DNA of 64,000 nt from Spirometra erinaceieuropaei (taxonomy: Eukaryota; Platyhelminthes; Cestoda; Diphyllobothriidea; Diphyllobothriidae). Positions within the stretch are counted from its first letter, which is position 1. Every line of letters starts with the position of its first letter. Made by a program: the position numbers and the translations under genes. The stretch spans positions 1-64,000 of the forward strand of contig CACRXP010000901.1 of NCBI GenBank assembly GCA_902702965.1, written 5' to 3'. Of the stretch, positions 1 to 9,900 are shown in pieces. The notes under the pieces were generated by a model that made no database searches, was not told where the DNA came from, and was given only the letters and a program-made list of their open reading frames with translations.

Positions 1-639
1 AGGGGTTGTTTATGTTAACTGACGACATATGCTGCCCATTTTTATAGCCAGAGCCGTCTGTCAAGGAAATCTTATCCACATCAAGTTACTCAAGCTCTTA
101 CCCAAGATACGAAAGTTCCCTTCGTCCTTCGGTCTTTCGACATGGCGGGATCTGCATAACCAGTTGTTTCTTCCGAAAAACGCCCCCATCCGTGCTGATT
201 AACGCAAGTTGGGAAACATATGTCGATGTCTGTTCTCTGAAGGTCACAGTCGTTCTCGCATCTATAAGAAGTTAGCCGAGCATACAGATAGTATAATATT
301 CATCTTCAGGGAAATCACGTCATGGGACGAAAAAATTTGGGTAGTATTCTGAGGGCTATGCGAATGCGATATCCGGGAATTGGCGAATAGGTCTTTTATG
401 GAAGTATTTGAGCATGACACAACGGACACCTAGGCAATCATTCCCCGCTCACAGACGGTCATATATAAGTAGAAACCGTGGATATTCTCCGTCGCCCCCT
501 TCGTACATCAAGTAAAGTACCATTTGATCTGGAGGGCTGGCAAGACGTCAGCATGATTTCTGTGCCATTGGCTTTTGTAGGTATACAAAAATTCTGGAAA
601 CGTTGCTGTTAATATAAATTGCAAACTATTCCCTACAGC
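1..639. other. no gene recognised
   Basis: No open frame of useful length and no recognisable domain or repeat was found here. It is the left edge of the window. Confidence 0.5.
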
Positions 640-815
640 GCAGAATTGTGAAGTACATCAGCGGAAATTGAAAGAAAAACTTTCACGAATGAAGGCAAGA
701 TTTTGAGTTTCAGGTGTATGCATAAGTGAGGAAAAAGAGTCGAGCACCGGCACACTTCTTTTACTGTCCTGAGCTTTCAAACTCGTGCAGGAGCCCATCC
801 TCAGAACAAGAACAG
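640..815 (-). repeat. PLE 3'-end fragment
   Basis: Read on the minus strand, this matches the 3' end that follows the endonuclease ORF at 4081-4209 and the minus-strand copy near 55120-55270. The shared core reads as an opal-like 'gacgatggactcctg' stretch, then a 'gacaataaac'-like stretch. Homology with the 55 kb copy extends about 35 bp further than with the 4 kb copy. No coding sequence remains. This is a truncated retroelement tail lying beside repeat X. Confidence 0.55.
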
Positions 816-839
816 AAAAACTTTCACCAGAAAAATTAG

Positions 840-1115
840 ACCATCGTTACACATAATGTCCTCTGCGTGAGAACAGGGACGGTGACATGAGCGTGAGTCA
901 GTTGATAGCGACGGTAGACTTGCGCAGCATTTATCGCACTTTCTTCCCCTCCCCCATCCCATCTGGGCCCGGTGTAAAGACAGAGTAACGAAGACGGCAG
1001 GCAGGAGAGGGCGCCGGTTGCTGGCACGACGAGCACCCGCACTAAGGCGTACCACCACAGCCCCTGGTTTTCAAAGCACACTGACCAGAATTTTATCTTG
1101 AAATTCACGGCGTAT
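840..1115 (+). repeat. repeat X, copy 1
   Basis: This is a dispersed GC-rich sequence also found at 3236-3615 (minus), 6370-6690, 28150-28645 and 56290-56740. Shared landmarks are 'acttgcgcagcat', a pyrimidine-rich 'cctcccccatc', 'gggcccggtg', and an 'ctggt...ttgaccaga'-type 3' block. As at 56 kb and 3 kb, it lies next to PLE 3' sequence in opposite orientation. Minus-strand ORFs through it look like composition artefacts; no domain is recognised. Confidence 0.55.
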
Positions 1116-1279
1116 ATTGCTTAATGCATAGCCCTCCGGTGTCGCTTGTGTGGTTGACGCGTACCCGCATTTTGCAGTCACCTGTGTTGCCCCGTCCTCC
1201 TTGATCGCGGAGATAATTGGCGACCCCGGTTATTCTGCGCTGTGACTTTCCACAGTCTAGTAGGTTCTTAAACTCAGAT

Positions 1280-1480
1280 GGGGCATGGTAAATTAACGTG
1301 GCGGTTGACGGAACAGCCAGTGGACATTTAGGTTTCTCTCACCTGCCTGATCATCGTCTCGGCCCACGATCTCGGCAGCATCAAAGTTAAAGGCCTGTCT
1401 CATATGCGCGGCATGGGTTGCAGCCTCCGACGTGCCCTTAGCCCGCAATCTCAATGACGTCAAAGTAGAAAATGTCCAGG
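1280..1480 (-). pseudogene. PLE endonuclease remnant
   Basis: The minus-strand translation contains THAAHMRQAFNFDAAEIVGR. This resembles the 'H..GH.FNFD.AEI..R' block in the C-terminal half of the GIY-YIG endonuclease of flatworm PLEs (compare the copies at 3616-4080 and 48285-48677). Only about 30 residues are recognisable, with no catalytic N-terminal half. It lies head-to-head with the plus-strand reverse transcriptase remnant that follows, so it belongs to a different insertion. Confidence 0.45.
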
Positions 1481-1682
1481 TCAACCGTTGTCTTCGACAA
1501 GGTAGGCCACCGAAACAAAGTCCTCATGCTGCTCACTGATCGGGAGTCCTACAAAGTCAGTGACGCCGCCAGTCTAAAACCACAACTGGCGAAGGTGAAC
1601 GGAACTTGCCTCGACTAAAGAAGGGAAAGTTAACTACCCGCAGAATCAGCTATGCGTAAGTCTACGGTCTCCCAAAAGCACA
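1476..1682 (+). pseudogene. PLE reverse transcriptase, N-terminal part
   Basis: The plus-strand translation reads STVVFDKVGHRNKVLMLLTD and continues with spacing like the N-terminal fingers region of Penelope-like reverse transcriptases (VVLDK...N...LL.D...Y). A segment VYGLPKAH lies just before 1682, the usual 'GLPKVHK' block. The frame then stops at a foldback element (1685-2678) and resumes in the same domain at 2683. This is therefore one RT gene split by an insertion. Stops and frame changes show it is dead. Confidence 0.6.
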
Positions 1683-1684
1683 TA

Positions 1685-2678
1685 CAGTGCGTGACTGATC
1701 TGATGAAATTTTGACCAAAATTCGGAAATGCGTTTTCGATTAGGAAAGACTACTTAGGTGGGATTGTAATGTTGATTATCAAATGACATACTCCTGTATT
1801 ATTTCAGACTCGCCAGAATGTCGGCCTTTGAATGCACCTCATTTTGACATGCTATAGAAGCCACAGTCTGCAAAAAATGACTATTTATGTAGCGTGTATT
1901 TTACATATCGGTTTTCGATGGTCTTATAAATTCAAATATTTTTTATAGAATACACGCACAACAATATGCTTTCTTTTACTCGTTTGCTAGAAAATAACGT
2001 TGTCTTTACGGGTTATGCCCAAAGAAAGCGTATATTTAGGTTTTTAAAAAGTTTCCCAATTCTTGAATAATTTTGGAGCAGATCAGGTGTAACATTATTA
2101 TTTAGCGATTCCAGTCCACAAGGTGCATGCTTTCCGCACAAGAAAAATCATACATTCCTCTGCGCCTTTAAGAAGATACCGTGTTGAGTTCATAAAATTT
2201 TGCAATGGATGTGGACTATGTTGTACGTTTCATGAGGAGAATTGGTAAACGGAGATGTGCGATGCAGTATGTATGGACATCGTACGGTCTTAAAAACCCC
2301 ATAATTAGAAACTTTTTAAAAACCTAAATATACGCTTTCTTTGGGCATAACCCGTAAAGACAACGTTATTTTCTACCAGACGGGTAAAAGAAAGCATATT
2401 GTTGTGCGTGTATTCTATAAAAAATATTTGAATTTATAAGATCATCGAAAACCGATATGTAAAATACACACTGCATAAGTAGCCATTTTTTGCATACTGT
2501 GGCTTCTATAGGAGGTCGAAATGAAATGCATTTGAAGGCCGACATTTTGGCAAGTCTGAAATAATACAGGAGTATGTCACTTGATAATCAGCATTACAAT
2601 TCCACCTAAGTAATCCTTCCTAATCGAAAACGCATTTCAGAATTTCGGCCAAAATTTCACCAGATCGGGGACACACTG
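1685..2678. mobile_element. FB foldback element copy A (inside PLE RT)
   Basis: Two long inverted arms (about 1685-2060 and 2305-2678) flank a unique centre of about 240 bp. The ends pair as CAGTGCGTGACTGATC against GATCGGGGACACACTG. Internal landmarks shared with other copies are 'aaatgcgttttcgatta', 'acttaggtgg', and a 'taaaaacctaaatatacgc' block. Left flank is TA and right flank is CA, consistent with a decayed TA duplication, because the interrupted RT reads 'GLPKAH' to the left and 'SDVPIRPVL' to the right. No transposase ORF is present; this is a non-autonomous element. Confidence 0.75.
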
Positions 2679-2682
2679 CAAG

Positions 2683-3235
2683 TCAGATGTTCCCATACGA
2701 CCAGTTCTCTTACTCCGAGGCACATGGGCACACAGGCTTGTAGGCTGGCTATTCCAGAAGCGGATCTTCCTAGCTGTGGGTTTAAAACCAACAGCCCACT
2801 CAGCAGAACAATTTCTCGACAAAATGAAGGCAGTTACAGTCGAACTGAATGAGGGCATGGTGTCATATGATGTCATCTTACGTTTCGCATCTATATCAGG
2901 AACTTTCGCGATTGAATGGCTCACTCACTTGTTAAGTCAAAATCACATCGAGGATGATGGTCAGGTCACAGCTCGGTATCTCATGGAGCTCATGCGCCAT
3001 AGCCCCACTAAATTCCTTACCTTTGAAGGGATCGATGTGAGTAATTAAGGGGGACTCCGATGAGTTCACCAGTGTCTGGGCCTATTGCCGCGGCGGTTCT
3101 GCAAGAACTTGGGAAGCGTTTTTTTGAGGAGTGCAAACACAAGTTTTGGACATGATACGTTGACGACACCTTGGTTATCCTTGGTCGGCATAAAATTGCC
3201 TACTAAAGGGGACAACTAAACTCGATCTGAACAGT
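2683..3235 (+). pseudogene. PLE reverse transcriptase, palm region
   Basis: In one frame from 2683 to 3045 the translation gives SDVPIRPVLLLRG, then AEQFLDKMKAV, then VSYDVILRFASI (the first catalytic-Asp block, weakened) and DDGQVTARYLMEL. After a stop and frameshift near 3046 it continues in another frame with GTPMSSPVSGPIAAAVLQEL and, past an in-frame stop, YVDDTLVIL at 3156-3182, the catalytic YVDD motif. These are successive RT motifs of Penelope-like elements. The region breaks off near 3235, where a second element begins. It is dead: there are at least two stops and one frameshift. Confidence 0.7.
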
Positions 3236-3615
3236 AATGAAGGCTCACCTTCCTGCGGAGCACATGATGGATATCGTTGGAAACGACGGTCGAACTGTCC
3301 GGTATTATCTGTTATCCCACAGCCTGCTGCCCCATTTTTCGAATTTATAGACATTGGGAAGCAAAGGAGATTTCACAAGTTTTGTACCATTTTTTACTTT
3401 TTTTAGCGCCTTATTGAACCTCTCCAGATGTGCTCCTACAGCTGGCCTTCCGAAACCATGTTTCACGTCGGTCCTCATGAAACCAATTCTGATTAGTGCA
3501 AACAAACCGGTTTGAAACTTGTAACCTATTCGTTTTGGCGTCTTGTATAAAGGAACATGCTGTATCATGCTAATTTTTGTGAAATTCAAAGTGAACATAA
3601 ACACCACCGACGATA
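3236..3615 (-). repeat. repeat X, copy 2, joined to endonuclease
   Basis: The reverse complement matches 55800-56345: 'aggctcacc ttcctgcggagca' at the outer end, then 'cgaatttatagacattggg', 'ttttgtaccatttttta' and a block ending 'accaccgacgatatgg'. It runs directly into the endonuclease frame at 3616. The same junction occurs in the 55.8 kb copy, so X plus endonuclease was a unit before insertion. Whether this is an intron, a 5' region or captured DNA cannot be told from sequence. Confidence 0.6.
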
Positions 3616-4080
3616 TGGCATTCCCTGCCATACATCAAGGGCGTTTCAGAAGCGACCGAACACATCGTTGTGGAACTAGGTGTTCGCCCCAAAGACACCA
3701 TGCGCAATAGGTTCATGAAAACTAAAGATCGGTTTAAGCCTGAAGAGCAATCTGGAGTAGTGTATCGCATCCCGTGTCAAAACAGTCCTTGCAACTACAC
3801 AGGTCAAAGTGGGCACATGCTCGGATTGCGCATACATGAACATAAGTTGGCCGTGCGACGAGACGACGCATTATCACAAGTGGCCGCCTACACCTACGAA
3901 ATTGGTCATAAGTTTAACCTCGCAGCCACCGAAGAACTCGCCCACGTCGGAAACAAAACAGGTCGAGAGATGATTGAAGCCTGGGCCTCGGATAAGAACT
4001 CCGTCAATCTATTTATCGATCTGGCGTCGGCGTACAGAGCCCTGCGCAGTCACCTCCAGTCTTGTGTCGTCGGTCGTTGA
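3616..4080 (+). CDS. GIY-YIG endonuclease domain of a PLE (5'-truncated)
   Basis: An uninterrupted 154-codon frame ends at TGA 4078-4080. It opens with WHSLPYIKGVSEATEHIVVE, the linker typical before PLE endonucleases. The domain follows: SGVVYRIPC (GIY-like strand), a Cys pair C..SPC, NYTGQSG (YIG-like), then LRIHEHKLAVRRDDALSQVA with the conserved Arg and Glu-His region, GHKFNLAATEELAH, and a C-terminal EAWASDKNSVN. In full elements this domain sits C-terminal to the reverse transcriptase and nicks target DNA. Here it has no start codon and no RT of its own, being preceded by repeat X. It lies inside the older RT pseudogene, whose linker resumes after 4209. It is the least damaged coding piece of the PLE cluster but unlikely to be expressed alone. 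Confidence 0.65.
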   Translation, partial: WHSLPYIKGVSEATEHIVVELGVRPKDTMRNRFMKTKDRFKPEEQSGVVYRIPCQNSPCNYTGQSGHMLGLRIHEHKLAVRRDDALSQVAAYTYEIGHKFNLAATEELAHVGNKTGREMIEAWASDKNSVNLFIDLASAYRALRSHLQSCVVGR

Positions 4081-4209
4081 TTGGCCTACATACCCTTTAA
4101 CTGTCGCTTGTTCTGCTGCTGATACTACCTCTGACGATGGACTCCTGTACGAGTCTGAAAGGTCAGGACAATAAACAAAGTGTTCCGGTGATCGATTCTT
4201 TTTCTTCAC
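4081..4209 (+). repeat. PLE 3' UTR with polyadenylation signal
   Basis: This is the tail of the endonuclease element. It holds AATAAA at 4170-4175 and a block near 4130-4200 shared with 640-815 (minus), 48680-48715 and 55120-55270 (minus). Homology to the other copies stops near 4209, where older PLE linker sequence begins. That marks the 3' end of the insertion. Confidence 0.5.
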
Positions 4210-4740
4210 TGATGGAGTCAGTCTACAAAAAATCGATGAACACCTTGCAAAGGCCCAGCCACAACAGTAAACACCCACTGCAATACAAACGAAACTCTGT
4301 ACGCACACCATACCGGCGGGTGGAAACTGAAAACAGCAGGCCAGATGCTAAACTGGACGAGATGACGCACCTAAGAAAACATTTTGGGACCAACGGCTGT
4401 CCTCGGTCTTTCACTGAACGGAGCCGAATGCGACAAACGAGACAGCATGAAGAGTATAGTCAGCCAAAATCATGGCTGAGCATTTCGTGCATGAAGAGGG
4501 CTTCCGACGCTGTGGCTAGATTCCTTGCGACCAGCGGAATAGGAGTTGCCCACAGACCTGGCTTAACTAACCGACTGACGTCTGCAATCGCTGGTGTCGG
4601 ATCATTAGTTGGCCATGCACATGTTGGACCCATATTCTAAGGTAATAAATCGTGCCGTTTAAATGGGGCACATCTTCAACTTTGACGCCGTCGAGGCCCT
4701 GCCGGGCTATGCATCAAGGAAACTGCACTCTCTAATGAAA
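4210..4740 (+). pseudogene. PLE RT-endonuclease linker and endonuclease remnant
   Basis: The translation contains VYKKSMNTLQ, then HPLQYKRNSVRTPYRRVETE, LRKHFGTNGCPRSF and GVAHRP. In family elements these are consecutive blocks between RT and endonuclease (YRK.T.T...H.. SNHP..HK.S.VRTL..R). Near 4660-4720 GHIFNFDAVEALPGYASRK matches the later part of the endonuclease. It therefore continues the RT remnants at 1476-1682 and 2683-3235. About 35 residues upstream of VYKK are missing at the X-endonuclease insertion, and most of the catalytic endonuclease half is deleted. Confidence 0.65.
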
Positions 4741-6010
4741 GTTGTATGTGTGACTCTCTAGTCCCTTAAGATGAGTAAGCCAAATGGCTACTCGAAAGAT
4801 CAGACCTTTCTTAACTCCCCGGTGAATGGTTCCCCTGCTTTTGACATGCTACATGGGAATCACATTTTCGCTACTGTCGAATTTACTACTCTGCCTGAAA
4901 GGTAACCTATGCTTCTGGCATAAGCTAAGCCCAGTACATGCCTTCGATCAGCCTTATATATTGAGCGAAGCTTTTTCTCCCAAAAAACCCACGACCTGAG
5001 CTCATTTTTGCCCAGTTCAAAGCCACCTGACCATTAATTATTAGAACAACATTTAAACTTCTACAGAAGGAATTGGTTTATATGCTTACTTAGCTCGACG
5101 CGTACTGTCTGTCGGTAAGATGGCGTTCAGTGTAATGTCCGCCATTGTGGATAGAACATTAATCTCATCTGGGCCCTAGTAGACGTTTCTCCGCACCCAG
5201 CACATCTGTCTCTGTACAGCCTGGACAATGTCGGACAGAAGGCCGCCTAGATATCAAACCGAGGTCCTAGTTGTGCGAAATGCACTGCTGCGGAGTTGAA
5301 TCTTCCATATGCTCAATCAGCACCAGCGATAAACCCCGCCATTCCTCTGACAAAATTTGAATATTCGAAATCAAACTCAGGCAGAGATTGCTGCTGCCAA
5401 TGCCGCTGTATACAGTCGTTTAACCCACTCGTCAGGGTGTTTTTGAGCAGGCAAATATGTCACCGTTGACAAGTCATTTCTTTTAAGTCGGTTCTACAAC
5501 AAAGGCGTACAGGCATTTTACTTGCGCTTTGTCCAAATTTGCTACCGAAGGCTGTATTATCGGTGGCGAATACAAGCCGCGCACTTGCACGATCGACCCT
5601 TTATGAACAACACTTTTCAGTATGTCCCGGCCTACCCTACCTGATTGCTAACATCAACGAAGTTTATGCCCTCACTAGACAAACGACCGTCCTCAAGATA
5701 TGTTCAAAAATGGAGAAAACGCAAAAAGAGTAGTTTACTCAAAATGAAGTACCGAATCATCTGATTCTCGGTGTAAAATTGAACTAAAGTTTATTTTTTA
5801 GCAAGGACTAATCCGTCGAATCACGAGGGTACTTAGATGCACTGTGGCATCAAATCGAATGCTGTCCACAGTGCTTTCAGCACCTGAGTTCTCAAAATAT
5901 GCGGATTATATCGAGATGTTCCCCGTAAAAATCAATCCACGTCGATTCCAACGCCTCCGGGGGAAGCCTGACTAGAAGCATTCTGCTCAAAGCCATTGAT
6001 TTTGATATTA
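4741..6010. other. no gene recognised
   Basis: Only short open frames occur, none with a recognisable domain. A weak X-like 'atctgggccc' block lies near 5165 but is too diverged to call. Confidence 0.5.
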
Positions 6011-6018
6011 CTAATTAC

Positions 6019-6211
6019 GGTAAGATCTTATTTCGTAACCGTGCCTAATAGGGGTTAGGGTTTGGGACTAGGATTAGGGGTTAAGTCTAGAAGAGAGTAT
6101 TAGGGGATAAGGGTTAGGAGTTAGTGTTAAACCCCCTATTATCACCAGCCCCGAATGACAGGCAGCTGAGACTTGTCTACTGCAGTTGCGGCTACGAAAT
6201 AAGATCCGAAC
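6019..6211. mobile_element. telomere-like inverted-repeat element 1
   Basis: Inverted ends share GATCTTATTTCGTARCCG (left from 6019, right to 6211). The flanks CTAATTAC (6011-6018) and CAAATTAC (6212-6219) match at 7 of 8 bases, an 8-bp target duplication as in hAT-type elements. The interior (6050-6130) is a degenerate G-rich array with GGGGTTAGGG, ATTAGGGG and AAGGGTTAGG, resembling TTAGGG telomere repeats. No ORF is present, so it is a non-autonomous MITE-like element. Related elements lie at 27496 and 48921. Confidence 0.65.
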
Positions 6212-6369
6212 CAAATTACTTTAGACATAACTGGAGATCCGAACAGTTCACCTTGTTAGCAGAAGCCTCCAGAGTTTACTACCAAGTTCGTAGTTATGGA
6301 TATCGTGAGCCATCACTATACACCCCATACCCTCTTTACGAATAATAGTTCATCACCACTATTGGAGGT

Positions 6370-6690
6370 TCTGAACTGTGAACCTGGCAGTTCGATTGTT
6401 GTTGCCGACGATGTTCACCGTGTGTGTTTTACAGCAGGCTGAGAGGAAGCACAGCGATTTGTGCGTGGATTAGTTTATGGTGGTAATAGACCTGCACAGC
6501 ATCTACAACACCCTCTCCTCTCCCACCTGGGCCCGGCGTTAAAATATAGTCTAGAAAATCGGAGGGGCGAGAGGGCGCGGGTAGCTGACACGGCCGGACT
6601 CGCATTTGGGCGCACTACCATATCTCCTGGTCTATAGCAAACACTTGACCGGATTTTCACCAAAAACAACACTACAACGGGTCAAAAAGA
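6370..6690 (+). repeat. repeat X, copy 3
   Basis: This shares 'ccgacgatgttcaccgtgtg', a 'cctgcacagcatctac' block, 'cccacctgggcccggcgtta' and a 'ttgaccggattttcacca' 3' block with the copies at 28 kb and 56 kb. Unlike copies 1, 2 and 5, no PLE endonuclease lies beside it. Confidence 0.55.
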
Positions 6691-8451
6691 CGAAAATGAC
6701 TATGCAGCCATACTTACAGCCTGTCTACGAAGAGAAGGTGCAAGAGGATTCGCCGTCAGGGAACCGGGTGCCAGAGAACTACCAGCGTACACAAGTCTGT
6801 GAAATTTATGCATAACACACTAACTTTTTCTAAACGCATTTTTGTTCTCACTGGTGTCCCAACCCTCCAAAGAGCCGACTGCGGATGGAGGCAGTTAACA
6901 GAATCAAACGAACGCATATTTTCCTATAGGAATTAAATTTGCTGATAAGTGTCAATGATATGGGTAGACGCATTTGAACAAAGGATACAGTCCACTGTTG
7001 GTACAAAATCTTTTATTATGCGGCTGCTGTCATATACGAAAATTCAACAAACAAGTAGGCGTGCAAAAAGTCGAACTAATTTAGCCACGAACGGACGAAA
7101 AATTAAAGATTAACTTTTTCCAACTGAGGTTTTTTCAGAAATACCGCGGGTGGGTTTTCAATTTTTTGATAATCTTTCAAAGCTGTCTAAGCGTAATTTT
7201 CAAATTTAACTGACTTTTTCGCCCCCCAGAAGCTTCGCTAAAGTGAAAACCTTGCATTTGAAAGAATGAAATGCCCCAAGAGAGAGGGCTTAATGACTCG
7301 AGTGGGAACAAACTATTTCGATAGGCGCTTATGCAATGGAGCTCATTGTAGACTAAATGCGCAGTTCCAATTTTATGGGTTTGATCTAAATCCCTTTTCA
7401 ATTTTTTGGCAGACTGCTTTCTTGCGTGGAAAACAGAATTATTTTCCTATGTACAAAAACCTGCTTCCCAGTGACTAAACTTTTGATTCTGATATTGCCT
7501 TTTAGTGTTCTATTTACGTTAGTATAGCCCTCACTTAATTCTGAGTTATAACTTGAGCAAACAAGACAATTTTTGCAAGTCTGGCCATTGAATTTGCCAG
7601 TCGGAATATCTGGGAAATTATAGGGCAGCTTTTGGTGTAATGCATTTTGAAAAACAAATGCCGGCTAAGTTGTATACCCCCGGACATCTGAAACTAATAG
7701 GTCTGCTTATCGGCGCCAGGCTTGAGGAAGATGCCGACAAACAAACCGGAAATGGCCGTTTCGGTCATTAATTCCTTGCCTTTCGCACAAAGTAAAAACA
7801 TTATGATCTAGGGAAAGTTGTGTAAGAAATGGCTGATCTTATTTTCACTAAAGTAACCGCAAAATACAAAGCGAAATGATGCATATGCCACTAACCATAA
7901 CGGTGACTGAATTGTACTTTGCAGGTGGAAATAATGATTGTCATCCGTGAAGATGATCCAGAAAAAGAAGAAGAGGAGGAATAAGAAGAAAAGGAAAACA
8001 AGAAACAAACCTTCTGAAAGGCTGGCAAATTTTTCTAACAGGCTGAAACATGGCAACCGCAAAACGGCATGCCAGGCCTTTGGAGGACAACTCACAGAGC
8101 AGACAATCCATACACACACCAGTTGGTAGGCGACCACATTTAAGGTGAGCTGACACGTGGTAAAACTGTGCGAACCAGGCATACGCCTGAGGTGGTCTGG
8201 ACACCGTTTTCATTTTCCGATGAAAAGTGGGTCCTTTATATTGCCATTTGCATACGGTATATTGTCAGATGGGTTGCGGTTTCGTGCAAACCAGACATAC
8301 ATTAAGCGGTCAAGGAAATGTGACAGGCCGACTTCACGAGGAAGACCTAACAACTAAAAATGGTCAAATTGCATTGGCTTAGAAAGCAAATTAAAAAGCT
8401 AAAGATCTTCAGTAAAAATAAAGCACAAAAGTCGTTGAACGCATGTTACAG
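6691..8451. other. no gene recognised
   Basis: Several open frames of 60-125 codons overlap in conflicting frames, and none shows a domain. The Lys/Arg-rich frame near 7940-8030 reflects a purine-rich 'gaagaagagg' tract rather than a protein signature. Confidence 0.5.
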
Positions 8452-8453
8452 TA

Positions 8454-9900
8454 GGTGTGCTTACTCATGAAATGTTAACCGAAATTCTGAAATGCGTTTT
8501 CAACTCGAAAGGATTACCCAAACAGGGTTAGAATAGTGATCATCTTGCAGTATAATTGGGCCTATTTTCAGCCGCCTGCGAAAGCTACACTCTACGAACA
8601 ATGATTACTTAATTAGTGCGAAACTTTCTCATTGATTTTTGATGCCCGATCTCATGGAATGTTGGCCGATATTCTGAAATGCGCTTTCGATTTGGAAGGA
8701 TTACTTAGGTGGGGCTGTAATATTGATTATCGTGCGGCATAATCTAGTAATATTTCGGACTCGGCAGGGTATCGGCTTTTGAATTTCAGTTAAAACCTTT
8801 TTCAAAACCTAAATATGCCCTGTCTTCAAACATAAAAAGTAAAGCCTACGTGGTTTGCCACCAAACAAGCAGAAGACAGCTTATTTTTGAATGAGTTCCA
8901 TAAAATATATTTTAATTTAGATAACCATCAAAAATCAATGCAAAAAATTGCGTGCTAATTAAGAAGTCATTTTTACCGAGTGTAGTTTCTACAGGAGATC
9001 GAAAAGAAGTGCATTCAAAAGCCGATACCCTGCCGAGTCCGACACACTATAGGATTATGCGCGGGATAATCAATATTACAACCCCACCTAAGTAATCCTT
9101 CCAAATCGAAAACGCATTTCAGAATATCGGCCAACATTCCATGAGATCGGTCACTCACTGTCTATTTCATAGAAAGCATGCACAAAAATGTACATTCTTT
9201 TATTCATTTGGAAGACAATTGCATCTTCTTTAAACTTTATGCTTGAGGAAAGGACATAATTTAGTTTCAAAGAAACTTTTTCAATTTCAGAATAACTTTA
9301 AACCCGACCCACCGTTACTCGAGCATCCAGAGTTTCCAATCTACTGTCTGTATATTTTCCGTGTCTGGAAAATCGCACATTTCTATACCGTATTAAGAGT
9401 AGACTATATGAGGTTCACGAAACATTTCTAGTGGATTTGAGCCATATGGTAAACTTTACAAGAAACATTAGTAAATGGCAGGATACGCTGTTTTATAAAC
9501 TGGCATTTCACTATCTAAAAATCTCCTAGTTTGAAACGTTTTGAAAACCAAATTACACACTTTTTTAAGCATAAGACGTAAGAAAAAGGTAATTGTCTTC
9601 CGAATGAGTAGGAGAATGAATATTTTTGTGTAGGCTTTTTATGAAGTCTATTTGAATTTATATGGGCATCAAAATTAAATGAGGAAATTCATGTTGCCTA
9701 TGTAGTCATTTGTTGCAGAGGGTAATTTCGGAAGGCGATCGAAAAGAGGCTCAATCAAAGGCCGGCATCCTGAAGTAATTGAATTATTATGGGATTATGC
9801 TGCATGATCATTACTATTACAACCCTACATAAGTAATCTTTTTGAATTAAAAACTCATATCGGAATTTCGATTAACATTTCATGAGTCATCTCATTTACC
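8454..9900. mobile_element. FB foldback element copy B (outer)
   Basis: The left end reads TA|GGTGTGCTTACTCATGAAAT and the right arm ends near 9900 with 'aacatttcatgagtcat'. The arms share 'cgaaattctgaaatgcgtttt', 'gccggcatcctg', and a central block 'acccgacccaccgttac' with the copies at 39.7, 43.8, 50.5 and 59 kb. It is interrupted between 8645 and 9161 by a second FB element. The right terminus is degraded. No ORF is present. Confidence 0.65.
8646..9160. mobile_element. FB foldback element (nested in copy B)
   Basis: This belongs to the CAGTGAGTGACCGATC subgroup of FB. The left arm starts CCGATCTCATGGAATGTTGG and the right arm ends with its complement plus TCACTCACTG. It sits in the outer element's sequence between 'attgatttttgatgcc' and 'tatttcatagaaagc', which are nearly adjacent in the copy at 39.9 kb. 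It therefore inserted later, with loss of about 15 bp of outer sequence and of the outermost left bases of its own terminus. Confidence 0.7.

Noticed and set aside
3305..3631. 108-codon minus-strand ORF
   Set aside because: It is the X segment read against the endonuclease. The equivalent frame is broken at 55.8 kb.
6050..6130. chromosome-end telomere
   Set aside because: The TTAGGG-like array is short, degenerate, internal and bounded by inverted repeats, and similar arrays occur at 27.5 and 49.1 kb.
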